Origin: a virus | Reading direction: 5' to 3' (one strand) | IMG/VR virus record: IMGVR_UViG_3300037189_016726 | Span: 1 to 64,000 of that record | DNA: 64,000 bases | Part shown: positions 45,065 to 53,600 of the stretch, piece after piece | Layout of the letters: the number at the start of each line of letters is the position of its first letter | Numbering within the stretch: position 1 is the first letter of the stretch | The notes under the pieces: generated by a model | Told to the model about the DNA's origin: nothing | What the model saw: the letters and a program-made list of their open reading frames with translations, nothing else | Databases searched by the model: none | Made by a program: the position numbers and the translations under genes

Positions 45065-46083
45065 TAATACGTTCCTTTAACTTGTGGTAGTATCTTCTTT
45101 TCAATTTGATCGATAGACATTTCGCCAATATCTTTAGATGGTAATTTGGGAAATGTTAACTTGAAAGACCTTCCAAGCTGTCTTTGTATTTGTGTTTTTG
45201 ATTCTCTTCCAGCTTGATCATTATCAGTCAATATTATAAGATGTGTTATTGGCATCTTTAATAATTTGTCTTCCTGTTCTTTTGTGATTGTTTTTCCCAA
45301 TATCCCAACAACGTTTTCTATTCCAGCTTCATATAATCTCCAGACATCGCCCTGTCCTTCTACTAAAAATAAGCAACCGATTGATGATGCTTTTTTAATA
45401 GCTCTATGGTGATTGTAAAAAAAATATCTTTTGTCAAAACCTTTTGGATTGAATAGAAATTTTGGTAATTTATAGTCTTTTATTGATCTTCCTATTAGGG
45501 AAACTAGTTTGCTTCCATCGTCGTTGTGTATCGGTATGATTGCTCTATCATAGAGCTTTGATTTGGGATTAACACAGTCTCCAACTCCAAAATATTCCAA
45601 AGTTTCTTTTTTGAAACCCCTTGATATAAAATATGGTGATGGAATTTTGATATCACATTCTGCATTTATTTCATTATGTTCTTTTTGCTGTATAGATGAG
45701 TTTAGTAGTGACACAAGCTCTACGAATTCATTTGGTTCTTCTATAGCCTGTTTATGCTGCACCTTGCCGCGTTTTAAATCTAATAGGTCGCAGGACCACT
45801 TTAAAGCCTCTTTAAAACCAACATCAACCCCTTCGCTACTTGATAAAGCTCCTCGTATTATACCGAAAATATCATTATTGTACTGATGCTGACAATCCCT
45901 AGTCCAACATTTCCATATTCCCTTATCTATAGAATATGAGAATGCTCTTGGATTATCACTTCCTTCATGTACTGGACATTTTGAGTAGATATTGTCTCCT
46001 AGTATCTCGTACTCCATATCCAATTTTTTAAAGACTATCTCAGCTTTACTGTTCAAGAGAATCTTGAGTTTGTGTAAGTCCAT
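45064..46083 (-). CDS. dnaG: DnaG-type primase
   Basis: The 339-residue protein has an N-terminal zinc site (C36, H39, C59, C64, H66, in KCPVHEGSDNP and WKCWTRDCQH), then a linker. A TOPRIM domain follows, with FLVEGQGDVWRLYEAGIENV and ILTDNDQAGRES giving the Glu and DxD metal ligands. It makes RNA primers at the fork with the adjacent DnaB-type helicase, whose gene it overlaps by 38 nt. At 339 residues it is shorter than bacterial DnaG and lacks an obvious C-terminal helicase-binding domain, as in many phage primases. Confidence 0.85.
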   Translation of the reverse strand: MDLHKLKILLNSKAEIVFKKLDMEYEILGDNIYSKCPVHEGSDNPRAFSYSIDKGIWKCWTRDCQHQYNNDIFGIIRGALSSSEGVDVGFKEALKWSCDLLDLKRGKVQHKQAIEEPNEFVELVSLLNSSIQQKEHNEINAECDIKIPSPYFISRGFKKETLEYFGVGDCVNPKSKLYDRAIIPIHNDDGSKLVSLIGRSIKDYKLPKFLFNPKGFDKRYFFYNHHRAIKKASSIGCLFLVEGQGDVWRLYEAGIENVVGILGKTITKEQEDKLLKMPITHLIILTDNDQAGRESKTQIQRQLGRSFKLTFPKLPSKDIGEMSIDQIEKKILPQVKGTY

Positions 46084-47527
46084 CTTGTATTCTTATCTTT
46101 ATAAGTGATTCGTTGTCAGCCAAGCCCGTATCGCCAGTTGGTTGATTCTTAAATTCGTTACGTGTTTTTAATTCTCTCAGTTTAGCATGTGACCCATTCA
46201 TTACCATGTTGATATAATCTCCATCATCTAAACCGGCACCATGTCTTGAAACAATTGGTACAAGTTTTCTATTACCAGCATTTGGACCATCTTCTGCCAA
46301 TTCTTCTGGAGATTTGATTTTAAATATAGAGAATGATGTACATAGCCAGATCAATCTATCTGAACCAGAAACAGCGTCCGTACTTTCTTTAGTTATACCG
46401 TCGCGGTTCAACTGTACAAATGATAAACATGGAATATCAAGTTTGACACATAGATTATGCAGCGAAGTAATTTGAAAACCAAGAGCTTGATATTCTTGTA
46501 TATTATTAGTGATAGAATTGGATGACATTAGTTTTAAATAGTCATATATAATCAGACAATCATTAGTTTTATTGTATTCGTCAGTCTTAACCTCTTGAAT
46601 CACCCATCTCTTAATTAGATTTAGTATTTGTTCAAACGGTTTTCCAGCAACGCTAATGTAAGAGTATGGAATAGATTCTAGAACCTTCATGGCATCTATT
46701 ACTTTTTCATTCTTTTCATCATCATCTATAAACCTTCCAGTAGCAATATCATTAATAGGAACACCGCTGATATTAGCTAACAATCTATTTAAATGATCCT
46801 CTTTGCTCATTTCTGTATCAAGCATTAGTACTGGAGTTCCCGCTTTTGCTACATTAAGGGCGACATTATCAGCAAATACCGACTTTCCAACTTTTGGTCT
46901 TGCAGAAACAAGATCCACGCACTTACGTCGCAAACCACCACCAATGGCTTCATCGTACTTGCTGAATCCAGTGGGAATACCGATAATATCACATTTGTTT
47001 TCTTGTAAGAATTGGATGTATTCATTGATATCTTTACCTATTTTTTGCGGAACATCTCCACCATCATCTTCTCTTAAAAATTCTGTTACGGGATTCTCTA
47101 ATATTTGTATAATATCGTTGATAGACTCAGACCCCGTTACATTATCCATATCTTTATGGACTTTTGCTGTTAATAGTTTAATCTTACGAGCAAATTCAAA
47201 CTTCTTGATTTGTAATGCGAAGTTTACAATATTATCTTTATTTACTGGGAAATCGAATAAAGATTTGATATACTTTAACTCTTGAGTTGTATTTATACTC
47301 TCAGACAAATCCAACTGAGATGCTGCTGATAGAATTGAGGGAATATCAACTTTTTGATCACTAACAATAATACGTTCTATGCACTTATATAGTATTTGAT
47401 TATTAGTATGACCAAATGTTTCATGGTTAATCAAATGAGATATAGCAACATATGAATCAACCCCATACTGTAGCAGCGAAGCTAAAACAGCACGTTCTGA
47501 ACCAATATCTGTAAGTTTAACATCCAT
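46046..47527 (-). CDS. dnaB: Replicative DNA helicase, DnaB family
   Basis: I chose the ATG at 47527 (GGAAAATAA upstream, 2 nt after the previous stop) over one at 47545. The N-terminal domain (GSERAVLASLLQYGVDSYVA) and the RecA-like core are typical: GIPTGFSKYDEAIGGGLRRK, Walker A SARPKVGKSVFADNVA, LMLDTEMSKEDHLNRLLANI and IIYDYLKLM for Walker B. A loop with FVQLNRDGITKESTDAVSGS matches motif H4. It unwinds DNA at the fork and recruits the primase encoded next. The 493-residue length is normal. Confidence 0.9.
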   Translation of the reverse strand: MDVKLTDIGSERAVLASLLQYGVDSYVAISHLINHETFGHTNNQILYKCIERIIVSDQKVDIPSILSAASQLDLSESINTTQELKYIKSLFDFPVNKDNIVNFALQIKKFEFARKIKLLTAKVHKDMDNVTGSESINDIIQILENPVTEFLREDDGGDVPQKIGKDINEYIQFLQENKCDIIGIPTGFSKYDEAIGGGLRRKCVDLVSARPKVGKSVFADNVALNVAKAGTPVLMLDTEMSKEDHLNRLLANISGVPINDIATGRFIDDDEKNEKVIDAMKVLESIPYSYISVAGKPFEQILNLIKRWVIQEVKTDEYNKTNDCLIIYDYLKLMSSNSITNNIQEYQALGFQITSLHNLCVKLDIPCLSFVQLNRDGITKESTDAVSGSDRLIWLCTSFSIFKIKSPEELAEDGPNAGNRKLVPIVSRHGAGLDDGDYINMVMNGSHAKLRELKTRNEFKNQPTGDTGLADNESLIKIRIQDGLTQTQDSLEQ

Positions 47528-47529
47528 AT

Positions 47530-47976
47530 TTATTTTCCAACACATCTATTACAACGATGGTACTCTCCAAATACAAACCTTTGATCAGCCTTAAATGATC
47601 GTCCACACACATGACATTCTACATCAATTTTCTTTGGTGCTTCACGCTTTCTTGGGCTGGGTGTTAGATCATAATCTGGAGAATTTACATCTCTAAATTC
47701 ACCCGTATCTTTCCACTCATTCTTTCTAGCTCTCACTGGTTCTTTTCTCCTATTTTGAGAATCTTTTGATTCTGCTCTTGTTACTGTAAAATCATGATCC
47801 ACAACAATTTGTGGAGGCTCCTTTGGCAAGTCTTTTTTAATATTCTTAGTTTTTGACTTGATTATTTTCTTGTCTTTATCTGGAGGGCTTTGTGACTCTA
47901 CAGAACTCAATAAAGCCCCAGCTAATTGTTTCTTTTGCTCATCAGTTAGTGAGTTAAAAAAATTATTTAGGTCCAT
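47530..47976 (-). CDS. Zinc-finger protein of the recombination/replication cluster
   Basis: The 148-residue product is charged and probably disordered in the middle (Lys/Pro/Arg-rich) and ends with a four-cysteine zinc finger (ECHVCGRSFKADQRF ... RCNRCVGK). The N-terminus is a short helix (MDLNNFFNSLTDEQKKQLAG). It lies between the possible UvsY-like gene (1-nt overlap) and the helicase gene (2 nt). A bridging or loading role at the fork or in recombination is possible. The family is not recognised. Confidence 0.55.
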   Translation of the reverse strand: MDLNNFFNSLTDEQKKQLAGALLSSVESQSPPDKDKKIIKSKTKNIKKDLPKEPPQIVVDHDFTVTRAESKDSQNRRKEPVRARKNEWKDTGEFRDVNSPDYDLTPSPRKREAPKKIDVECHVCGRSFKADQRFVFGEYHRCNRCVGK

Positions 47977-48452
47977 TATAACCTCTTAGCCTTTTCTAGT
48001 AGTATGTCTGCTTTACGTTTTAGTTCATATACTTTTCCATCCAAAGCTTGTAGTCTAGCTTCTGCAACTTCACGCATTTTATCTACTGACGCTGCATAGT
48101 TATTATCTTTAATAATGATCTGTCTTTTAACTTCATGCTTAGTATATTGACCAAACTCATCATTATGTGCAACAACTAGTTTTTCTAATTGATCATTACA
48201 CCAATTGAAAGCTATTTTGTTTTTATTGATTTCATCTTGGATATATGTTGAATAAGCATATAGTGTATAAGCTGCATCAAAAGCTTCCTGCTGTGTTAGC
48301 TTCTTTAAATCATCCAAGGATAAATTAGCAGTTAATAGGTATTCCTCTCTAAATGAAGAAAACTTTGTATTACTAAGATCAATGTAAGATGCAATTTGAC
48401 TTATATGTTCTGATAACTTGTCAGATGCCTTTAATGCGTTCTCTCCACTCAT
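47976..48452 (-). CDS. Helical protein, possible UvsY-like recombination mediator
   Basis: I chose the ATG at 48452; an earlier TTG at 48488 is possible. The 158-residue product is almost all helix. Its C-terminal half (KHEVKRQIIIKDNNYAASVD, then ARLQALDGKVYELKRKADIL) has the spacing of T4 UvsY (a charged helix, I..D..V, then L.yL..a...lk.R...I). UvsY loads the RecA-like UvsX onto SSB-covered ssDNA. RecA, a nuclease and the helicase are its neighbours. The match is by pattern only and could be a generic coiled coil. Confidence 0.4.
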   Translation of the reverse strand: MSGENALKASDKLSEHISQIASYIDLSNTKFSSFREEYLLTANLSLDDLKKLTQQEAFDAAYTLYAYSTYIQDEINKNKIAFNWCNDQLEKLVVAHNDEFGQYTKHEVKRQIIIKDNNYAASVDKMREVAEARLQALDGKVYELKRKADILLEKAKRL

Positions 48453-48843
48453 GGTCACTTTCTGAAAATTTGAGGATAACAATGTCAATATCGTTCAACT
48501 GGCACCACTCTATTTTATCTTCATCGCGGGCTTTTGCCTTTAAAAAATCGGCTTTGCTTTTATGAAAAAATGGAAAGTATTCATAATGCTGTTCACCGTG
48601 AACTTCAAAAGCTCTTTTAATTGATGGAATATAAAAGTCAAGATAAAGAACCGATTTTCTATTTAAAGCTGTACTTCCCGGTAATTTAACTTCTTCAAGA
48701 ATTCTATAGCTATGATAGATTTCTTTTAATAAGTTCCTAGCACGAATATGATATCTTGATCGTTTGCGTGAGTCATCGTAAAAAATATCATACTTCGTAA
48801 GATTCCAAACGTATTCCTTACCATTAATACCTTTTACTTTCAA
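48421..48843 (-). CDS. Vsr/EDxHD-type endonuclease next to recA
   Basis: The start is a TTG that overlaps the recA stop (TTGA), with AAGGAG five bases upstream, so it is coupled to recA. The 140-residue protein has SVLYLDFYIPSIKRAFEVHG followed by EQHYEYFPFFHKSKADF and DEDKIEWCQLNDIDIVILKF, the single-domain Vsr-like nuclease pattern with D, E, H. The same catalytic core occurs in the homing endonuclease at 27276-28043, but here there is no DNA-binding module. It may be a recombination or repair nuclease. Confidence 0.7.
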   Translation of the reverse strand: MKVKGINGKEYVWNLTKYDIFYDDSRKRSRYHIRARNLLKEIYHSYRILEEVKLPGSTALNRKSVLYLDFYIPSIKRAFEVHGEQHYEYFPFFHKSKADFLKAKARDEDKIEWCQLNDIDIVILKFSESDHEWRERIKGI

Positions 48844-49943
48844 TGTAGCTCCTTGATCTTTTCATAGATGAATGATGCTATTTTGGGATTGTTATTTAGG
48901 AAATCGGCAACAGCATTTACACCTTGGAATTTAAAAAACCTTTCAATGTCCTCATTAGTTTTACCAATCTTATTATCCTCAAGAATTTGCACAATGGTTG
49001 GATGATTTGGTTCGTCAACAGCGGATTGAATTGTATACCAAGCTCCAGCGGCCTTAATTAACCTAAATTCACAAGCAATGTGAATAATTTCTTGAACCTC
49101 ATCAATACCAATTCCATATTTAATCCAACTTTCTGCTGTGCTATTTGGTCTACCGCCAGCACAAGAAGTTTTAATAGCCCAGTTTGCAATCTGACCAACG
49201 TGCGGTCCAGTATCTTTAGGAACTTGCCACTTACCTCTATGGGTAATAACCATATTGGTTCCAGCTTGATATTGCAACATATTACCACAGTCTGCCATTT
49301 TCTGCGGAGCATATGGAGAACCGCCAGTATTAGCAATATTATGAGTAATACAAACGAGAATAGTCTTATTCTTCATAAGAGTGCCGCTGATTCTCTTAAA
49401 AAACATAGATAGAAGTCGTGGTAGAGCATTTCTAACACCAGTTCTAACTTCGCCTTCAAGTTCAACTGCTGGCACCATGTTGGACAAAGAATCTGCTATA
49501 ATAAGACAACCGGGATCGTTGTTAATATAACTCTCAATGATGTTTAAAAAATCTTCTGCTGATAGAACTCTTTCATCTGTTGATTCAATAATCAAAATAT
49601 TGTCAGCATTAAGATTTTTAATACCAATGAAGTTTTGCTTTGATAATCTTCCCTCTGTATTTACGTAGATCACTCTTTTATTTTTCTGTTGACATTTAGC
49701 TGCAAAATGTAGTGCCGTAGTTGTCTTTCCGCTCTTTGGGTCGCCGGTCATAACAACAACGGAACCTTCTCGTAGACCGCCACCTAGAGCAATATCCAAT
49801 GCTGGAGACACGCCAATAACATTGAGATTATTGATATTCTCTAAAACCTCTGTTCCACTTCTAACAACATCTCCATATTTATTAACAATATTGTTGCTCA
49901 CCAAATCTTCTGTAAACTTACTCGACTTTTTTACTTTGCTCAT
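48840..49943 (-). CDS. recA: RecA/UvsX-type recombinase
   Basis: The 367-residue protein has ALDIALGGGLREGSVVVMTG, the Walker A loop GDPKSGKTTTALHFA, ERVLSAEDFLNIIE, the Walker B strand CLIIADSLSNMVP and the L2-region CITHNIANTGGSPYAPQKMA. All are hallmarks of RecA-family strand-exchange proteins. The core is about 280 residues with a divergent C-terminal domain (FFKFQGVNAVADFLN). It drives recombination-dependent replication and repair. It overlaps its neighbours by 4 nt on both sides. Confidence 0.9.
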   Translation of the reverse strand: MSKVKKSSKFTEDLVSNNIVNKYGDVVRSGTEVLENINNLNVIGVSPALDIALGGGLREGSVVVMTGDPKSGKTTTALHFAAKCQQKNKRVIYVNTEGRLSKQNFIGIKNLNADNILIIESTDERVLSAEDFLNIIESYINNDPGCLIIADSLSNMVPAVELEGEVRTGVRNALPRLLSMFFKRISGTLMKNKTILVCITHNIANTGGSPYAPQKMADCGNMLQYQAGTNMVITHRGKWQVPKDTGPHVGQIANWAIKTSCAGGRPNSTAESWIKYGIGIDEVQEIIHIACEFRLIKAAGAWYTIQSAVDEPNHPTIVQILEDNKIGKTNEDIERFFKFQGVNAVADFLNNNPKIASFIYEKIKELH

Positions 49944-50464
49944 AGATTCCTCAATTGACTAATGGTTGGTTTCTTACCTGTATTATAGCTCTGAGTCGCT
50001 CTGGTTTCAAGTTTTTTTTCTTCAACTCGTTGCTCAAGATCAACTATTACTTTATTTTTCTTATCGTCTATTATCTTTTGATGTTTGGCTATTACTTTTT
50101 CAGCTTCTGGATTTATTTTATACCCTCTTCCATTTTGGATTCCGATAACTAATAGTCTATCAAAATCCTTTGATTTGATAGCTGATAATATAGCTTCTTC
50201 GCTATATTTCTTTTTAAGCTGAACTGCTGCGCCGTGTTGCTTTTTCCAAAGCCAATGCAAAGGATCACCCTTTGTCCAAAATTTGTAAGATGGCTTACCT
50301 TCGTTTAACTTTTCGGATCTTCTCAATACTATAAATTCAGCAACGTAAGCTTCAAAAGTACAATGTTCACCAGTATGTATATGTTTGTATTTATGTGTTT
50401 CTGACCATTCTTTTTGGTAATCTTTATTGAATAGCTCTGGTTTGTTTGGTTTCTTCTTTGTCAT
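49940..50464 (-). CDS. Protein of unknown function upstream of recA
   Basis: The 174-residue protein is basic (many Lys) and soluble, with GIQNGRGYKINPEAEKVIAK near the middle and a C-terminal coiled segment (VIVDLEQRVEEKKLE). Its C-terminal stop overlaps recA by 4 nt, and its start overlaps the upstream gene by 41 nt. I do not recognise it. Tight coupling to recA suggests a DNA-recombination accessory role, but there is no motif to support it. Confidence 0.5.
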   Translation of the reverse strand: MTKKKPNKPELFNKDYQKEWSETHKYKHIHTGEHCTFEAYVAEFIVLRRSEKLNEGKPSYKFWTKGDPLHWLWKKQHGAAVQLKKKYSEEAILSAIKSKDFDRLLVIGIQNGRGYKINPEAEKVIAKHQKIIDDKKNKVIVDLEQRVEEKKLETRATQSYNTGKKPTISQLRNL

Positions 50465-50870
50465 ATAATATCAATGCTTCCATAAAACATTTGTCAATCG
50501 GATCTTCATCTTTTAAATCTTCAATTAGTTCTGGAGTAATCCACATTGTTTTTTTTACAATGTCTCCATATACTTTACCTATAGTTATAGCTTGTTTAGT
50601 ACTCTCCCCAAAGGTGCCTTTTAGTGACCTAACCAAGTATACACCATCAACATTACTGGTGTCAACTTCAACATAGTGTGATTTATACTGTAATCCCAGC
50701 TTATTGACTTTTAATTTTTTTGAGTCACAAATTTTTTTTAATTCCATCCAACTATTATGATTTGGTAGATAATATTCTATATCATTAGATAATGACACTC
50801 TTATCCATATATTGTATTTATTTTTACGATATTCTTCAAGCCATTGATCATGAGATGTTATAAAATTCAT
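50424..50870 (-). CDS. Hypothetical protein, 148 residues
   Basis: A soluble product beginning MNFITSHDQWLEEYRKNKYN. A central strand pattern (YVEVDTSNVDGVYLVRSLKG) suggests a small alpha/beta fold. There is no signal peptide, membrane segment, Cys pair or catalytic motif. It is in the middle of the co-directional operon, 1 nt from the upstream glycosyltransferase stop, and overlaps the next gene by 41 nt. Function is not recognised. Confidence 0.5.
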   Translation of the reverse strand: MNFITSHDQWLEEYRKNKYNIWIRVSLSNDIEYYLPNHNSWMELKKICDSKKLKVNKLGLQYKSHYVEVDTSNVDGVYLVRSLKGTFGESTKQAITIGKVYGDIVKKTMWITPELIEDLKDEDPIDKCFMEALILYDKEETKQTRAIQ

Positions 50871-50871
50871 A

Positions 50872-51507
50872 TTATCTAATCACTTTATTTTGTAGGGCAT
50901 CTTTCAAATATTTTATTCGTTCTTCTCTTGGATAAATACTACATGGGTGATAAACTAAATGGCCACTTTTCCAATTATTTCCCGGTGGCCCCCATATTTC
51001 TGAACTTGCTGGTAAATTCCACTCCACAGAATTAAATGATCCTACAGGAGCGATAGTTAACATATTGTCGAGCGCATTGGAATTAATACCAAGCCAACTC
51101 TGCCATTGTGCTGGCAAATCTTTCCACTGTTCTTTATAAATAGATATCAATTGTAATAAAGTTTTAGTTTGAAGTGTATTTTTCATTACTATTGATCCAC
51201 AATTTATTTTATTCCAATATACCATTCCTTCTTCACAAACTGTAACATGGTCGCCAAGACATGGTAAAGTATGAATTGATATATTCATATTTGTTATAAT
51301 AGCATCGGCATCCAAAGCCCAAACAATATCATATTCATCAAATAAATGAATCAAAGCATGTGGACGATTAACAGCGTCCTCATATTTTTGGTTTTTTATT
51401 ATTAAAGAATAATCATGTTTTAAACAATACTCTAGTTTATTTTGAGTTGTTAGTTCCGCTATTTCTGATATATTTGAAGAAATACTAGTAAATAATGCTA
51501 ATTTCAT
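50872..51507 (-). CDS. GT34-like (GMA12/MNN10-type) glycosyltransferase
   Basis: The 211-residue product starts MKLALFTSISSNISEIAEL and has the metal motif YDIVWALDADAIITN (about residues 59-73), NCGSIVMKN, and a late aromatic/His region (NNWKSGHLVYHPCSIYP). These match galactosyl- and mannosyltransferases of the GT34 type. It is isolated from the main sugar-gene cluster by 14 kb. No membrane anchor is present. The donor sugar is unknown. Confidence 0.75.
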   Translation of the reverse strand: MKLALFTSISSNISEIAELTTQNKLEYCLKHDYSLIIKNQKYEDAVNRPHALIHLFDEYDIVWALDADAIITNMNISIHTLPCLGDHVTVCEEGMVYWNKINCGSIVMKNTLQTKTLLQLISIYKEQWKDLPAQWQSWLGINSNALDNMLTIAPVGSFNSVEWNLPASSEIWGPPGNNWKSGHLVYHPCSIYPREERIKYLKDALQNKVIR

Positions 51508-51508
51508 G

Positions 51509-51805
51509 CTATTGTTTTATTTTGGTTACACAAGACATAGTTTTTGTTGGTAATGGAGATCTCTTTCTTTTTTCATCAATCATTGAAGAAGCATTTTCTG
51601 TCATAACCGTTGTTCCATGCTGTCTAGCAAATTGCTCACTAGTTAAGGTTTTCTTGTTTTTTAAAGCTTTTGCTATGTAGCTTTCTACTGAGGATTGAGG
51701 TCTATTCAAATCTACAGCAATAGATTCTACACTTGTGCCAAGTTTAACTTGAGCATCGACATAAAAAGTTTCAACTTTGCTTAGTGGTCCTTTTTTATTA
51801 GCCAT
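51509..51805 (-). CDS. Small HTH-like protein
   Basis: The 98-residue basic protein has a likely helix-turn-helix near residues 20-45 (KLGTSVESIAVDLNRPQSSV then ESYIAKALK), a pattern also seen in small phage DNA-binding proteins. The C-terminal half is Lys/Ser/Thr-rich and probably flexible. It overlaps the upstream gene by 8 nt. It may regulate transcription or bind DNA in replication; the sequence does not decide. Confidence 0.5.
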   Translation of the reverse strand: MANKKGPLSKVETFYVDAQVKLGTSVESIAVDLNRPQSSVESYIAKALKNKKTLTSEQFARQHGTTVMTENASSMIDEKRKRSPLPTKTMSCVTKIKQ

Positions 51806-52133
51806 TGATAAAACTCCTTTGAGCCTTTGTCATATATAATTTATTACGTGTTTTTAAATAAGTAACATAGCTTTCAAATGTTTCTTTAGATACATTTTTA
51901 AGTTCTGTTCTTAAATATGTTTCCCTGTGTGAATATGGCCCATTAGGATCATATGGAACATTATTATGTGTTCGTACAAAATATTTGATCTGGTTTGTGT
52001 CTCCTAGATCAATAACGACAGATTTTGCGAAAGCTTTCTTTTCATCTTGAATGTCTTGTCCGGTTCTATCAACCATAGAAGTTTCAGATGGTTTTACAAA
52101 ATCTTCTTTTTTAAATTGTTCAACAAATTTCAT
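51798..52133 (-). CDS. Hypothetical protein, 111 residues
   Basis: A soluble, charged product containing SVVIDLGDTNQIKYFVRTHN and ending in a Lys/Arg-rich helix (YVTYLKTRNKLYMTKAQRSF). No Cys, signal peptide or catalytic motif is present. Its start overlaps the stop of the FmdB-like gene by 4 nt. I do not recognise the family; its operon position suggests a DNA-metabolism or early accessory role. Confidence 0.5.
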   Translation of the reverse strand: MKFVEQFKKEDFVKPSETSMVDRTGQDIQDEKKAFAKSVVIDLGDTNQIKYFVRTHNNVPYDPNGPYSHRETYLRTELKNVSKETFESYVTYLKTRNKLYMTKAQRSFING

Positions 52134-52492
52134 TTCTTGCCTTCCATAATATATTTCTTTTTCTGAGCGGGAGTCATCTTATTAATTTCTTTGCTCGTTG
52201 CTGGCGTGTCAGAACCGAAGGAAGAAAAGTAAGGAGTTTCCTTCTCACTCTTCTCCTTCGCTTCTGTTTCGATTTCCGACCTTTTATAATGGCCCATATT
52301 GGACCAATTTCTATCACCTAACTGTCCTAACGTTTTAACGTCTTTTACTAAGGTCGCTATCCCACCATATATTACCCGCTGTAGACCATCTTTTCCACAT
52401 CTTGGACATGTAATTAGAGCATCGTCTTTAATGGATTGTTGAACATCACGTAGTTCACCTCCACATTTCTCGCAAATATAATCGTACAACAT
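52130..52492 (-). CDS. FmdB-type zinc-ribbon protein
   Basis: The 120-residue product opens MLYDYICEKCGGELRDVQQS and follows with CPRCGKDGLQRVIYGG, the paired CxxC ribbon of the FmdB family. The rest is a charged, low-complexity tail (EIETEAKEKSEKETPYF). Such small proteins are common in phage replication regions, and some are thought to regulate transcription. It sits between phoH and two unknown small genes in tight operon order. Confidence 0.7.
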   Translation of the reverse strand: MLYDYICEKCGGELRDVQQSIKDDALITCPRCGKDGLQRVIYGGIATLVKDVKTLGQLGDRNWSNMGHYKRSEIETEAKEKSEKETPYFSSFGSDTPATSKEINKMTPAQKKKYIMEGKK

Positions 52493-52501
52493 GTATTTTC
52501 C

Positions 52502-53200
52502 TTATGATTCTAAAGCCATTAAGACCCTTCCTATTATACCATTTCTCTGGATATCTTGGTAATCTAAAGTACAAATTCCTATACCTTGCAATCCGGCAAG
52601 TCTTTCGAGACAGTAATATAATCCACTATCTCTATATAGGTCAGTTTGTTTAGTATCACCATTAATAATTACCTTTGAATTCTCGCCCATTCTTGTAATA
52701 AACATCTTGATTTGGTCAAGAGTACAATTCTGAGCTTCGTCAAGAATCATATAGGCATTATGGAAGGTTGCCCCTCTCATGGTTTCTAATGGTTCAAAAC
52801 GAATTCTTCTAGTATTATAATATAATCCAAATTTATCTCTTCCTAAGAAATATTTGAGATTTTCCTCCATTGGAGCTAGATAAGGTTTAATTTTATCATT
52901 TAATTCTCCCGGTAATGATCCAATATCTTTACCAGTACATACTAAAGGTCTAGTAACAATGATAGAGTCAATCTTATCTTTCTGAATATGATCAGAAGCT
53001 ATACCAGCAGCTATAAAAGACTTGCCAGTACCAGACGGTCCAGTGCAGAACGTAACATCGTTTTCTATAATAGATCTGATGTAATCTTTTTGATTCTCCG
53101 TTTTGGCGACAAGAACATTGGTTTGAGAAGTTTTTTGCTTCTTACGATTTTCTTTGTTGGTATTCTTCGATTTGTCGAATTTATTTGCCGCTGCTGCCAA
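52502..53200 (-). CDS. phoH: PhoH-like ATPase
   Basis: The 232-residue product starts with TTG at 53200, inside the end of dut, with GAGGAG nine bases upstream; an in-frame ATG in this region is not evident. The core has DVTFCTGPSGTGKSFIAAGI (Walker A), IIVTRPLVCTGKDIGSLPGE, AYMILDEAQNCTLDQIKMFI (Walker B) and VIINGDTKQTDLYRDSGLYY. This is the standard PhoH set found in many phages. The biochemical role in phage infection is uncertain; RNA- or phosphate-related functions have been proposed for the family. Confidence 0.85.
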   Translation of the reverse strand: MAAAANKFDKSKNTNKENRKKQKTSQTNVLVAKTENQKDYIRSIIENDVTFCTGPSGTGKSFIAAGIASDHIQKDKIDSIIVTRPLVCTGKDIGSLPGELNDKIKPYLAPMEENLKYFLGRDKFGLYYNTRRIRFEPLETMRGATFHNAYMILDEAQNCTLDQIKMFITRMGENSKVIINGDTKQTDLYRDSGLYYCLERLAGLQGIGICTLDYQDIQRNGIIGRVLMALES

Positions 53201-53600
53201 AGCCGTTGTCTCCTCGTTGCGAGGAACCTAGCCCTTCTTGATTAATCATCATGACGCGAGGAACCTCTTGGAATATAATCTGCGCGATTCTATCCCCATG
53301 ATTTATTGATACATTTTCATCTGATGTATTGTATAAACAAACCATGATTTCTCCTCTATAACCAGAGTCTATAACTCCAGCTAACACATCTATCCCTTGT
53401 TTAACAGATAATCCAGATCGTGGCCAGATTAAACCGACCATATTTTCTGGAATCTCAAGTGCTATCCCCGTTTTGACAGTTTTTCGTTGTTTAGATGGAA
53501 TTACAGTATCTACAGTTGAGTATAAATCCCATCCAGCATCATTTTCATTTGCTTTAGTTGGTACTGTGGCACCTACATCTAACAATTTAACATTAATCAT
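53181..53600 (-). CDS. dut: dUTP diphosphatase
   Basis: In 139 residues, all five trimeric dUTPase motifs appear: AGWDLYS, WPRSGLSVKQGI, GVIDSGYRGEI, GDRIAQIIF and RGDNGFGSSG. The enzyme converts dUTP to dUMP and PPi, limiting uracil in DNA and supplying dTMP precursors. It overlaps nrdB by 4 nt and phoH by 20 nt. Length and motif order are normal for the family, so the call is secure. Confidence 0.95.
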   Translation of the reverse strand: MINVKLLDVGATVPTKANENDAGWDLYSTVDTVIPSKQRKTVKTGIALEIPENMVGLIWPRSGLSVKQGIDVLAGVIDSGYRGEIMVCLYNTSDENVSINHGDRIAQIIFQEVPRVMMINQEGLGSSQRGDNGFGSSGK

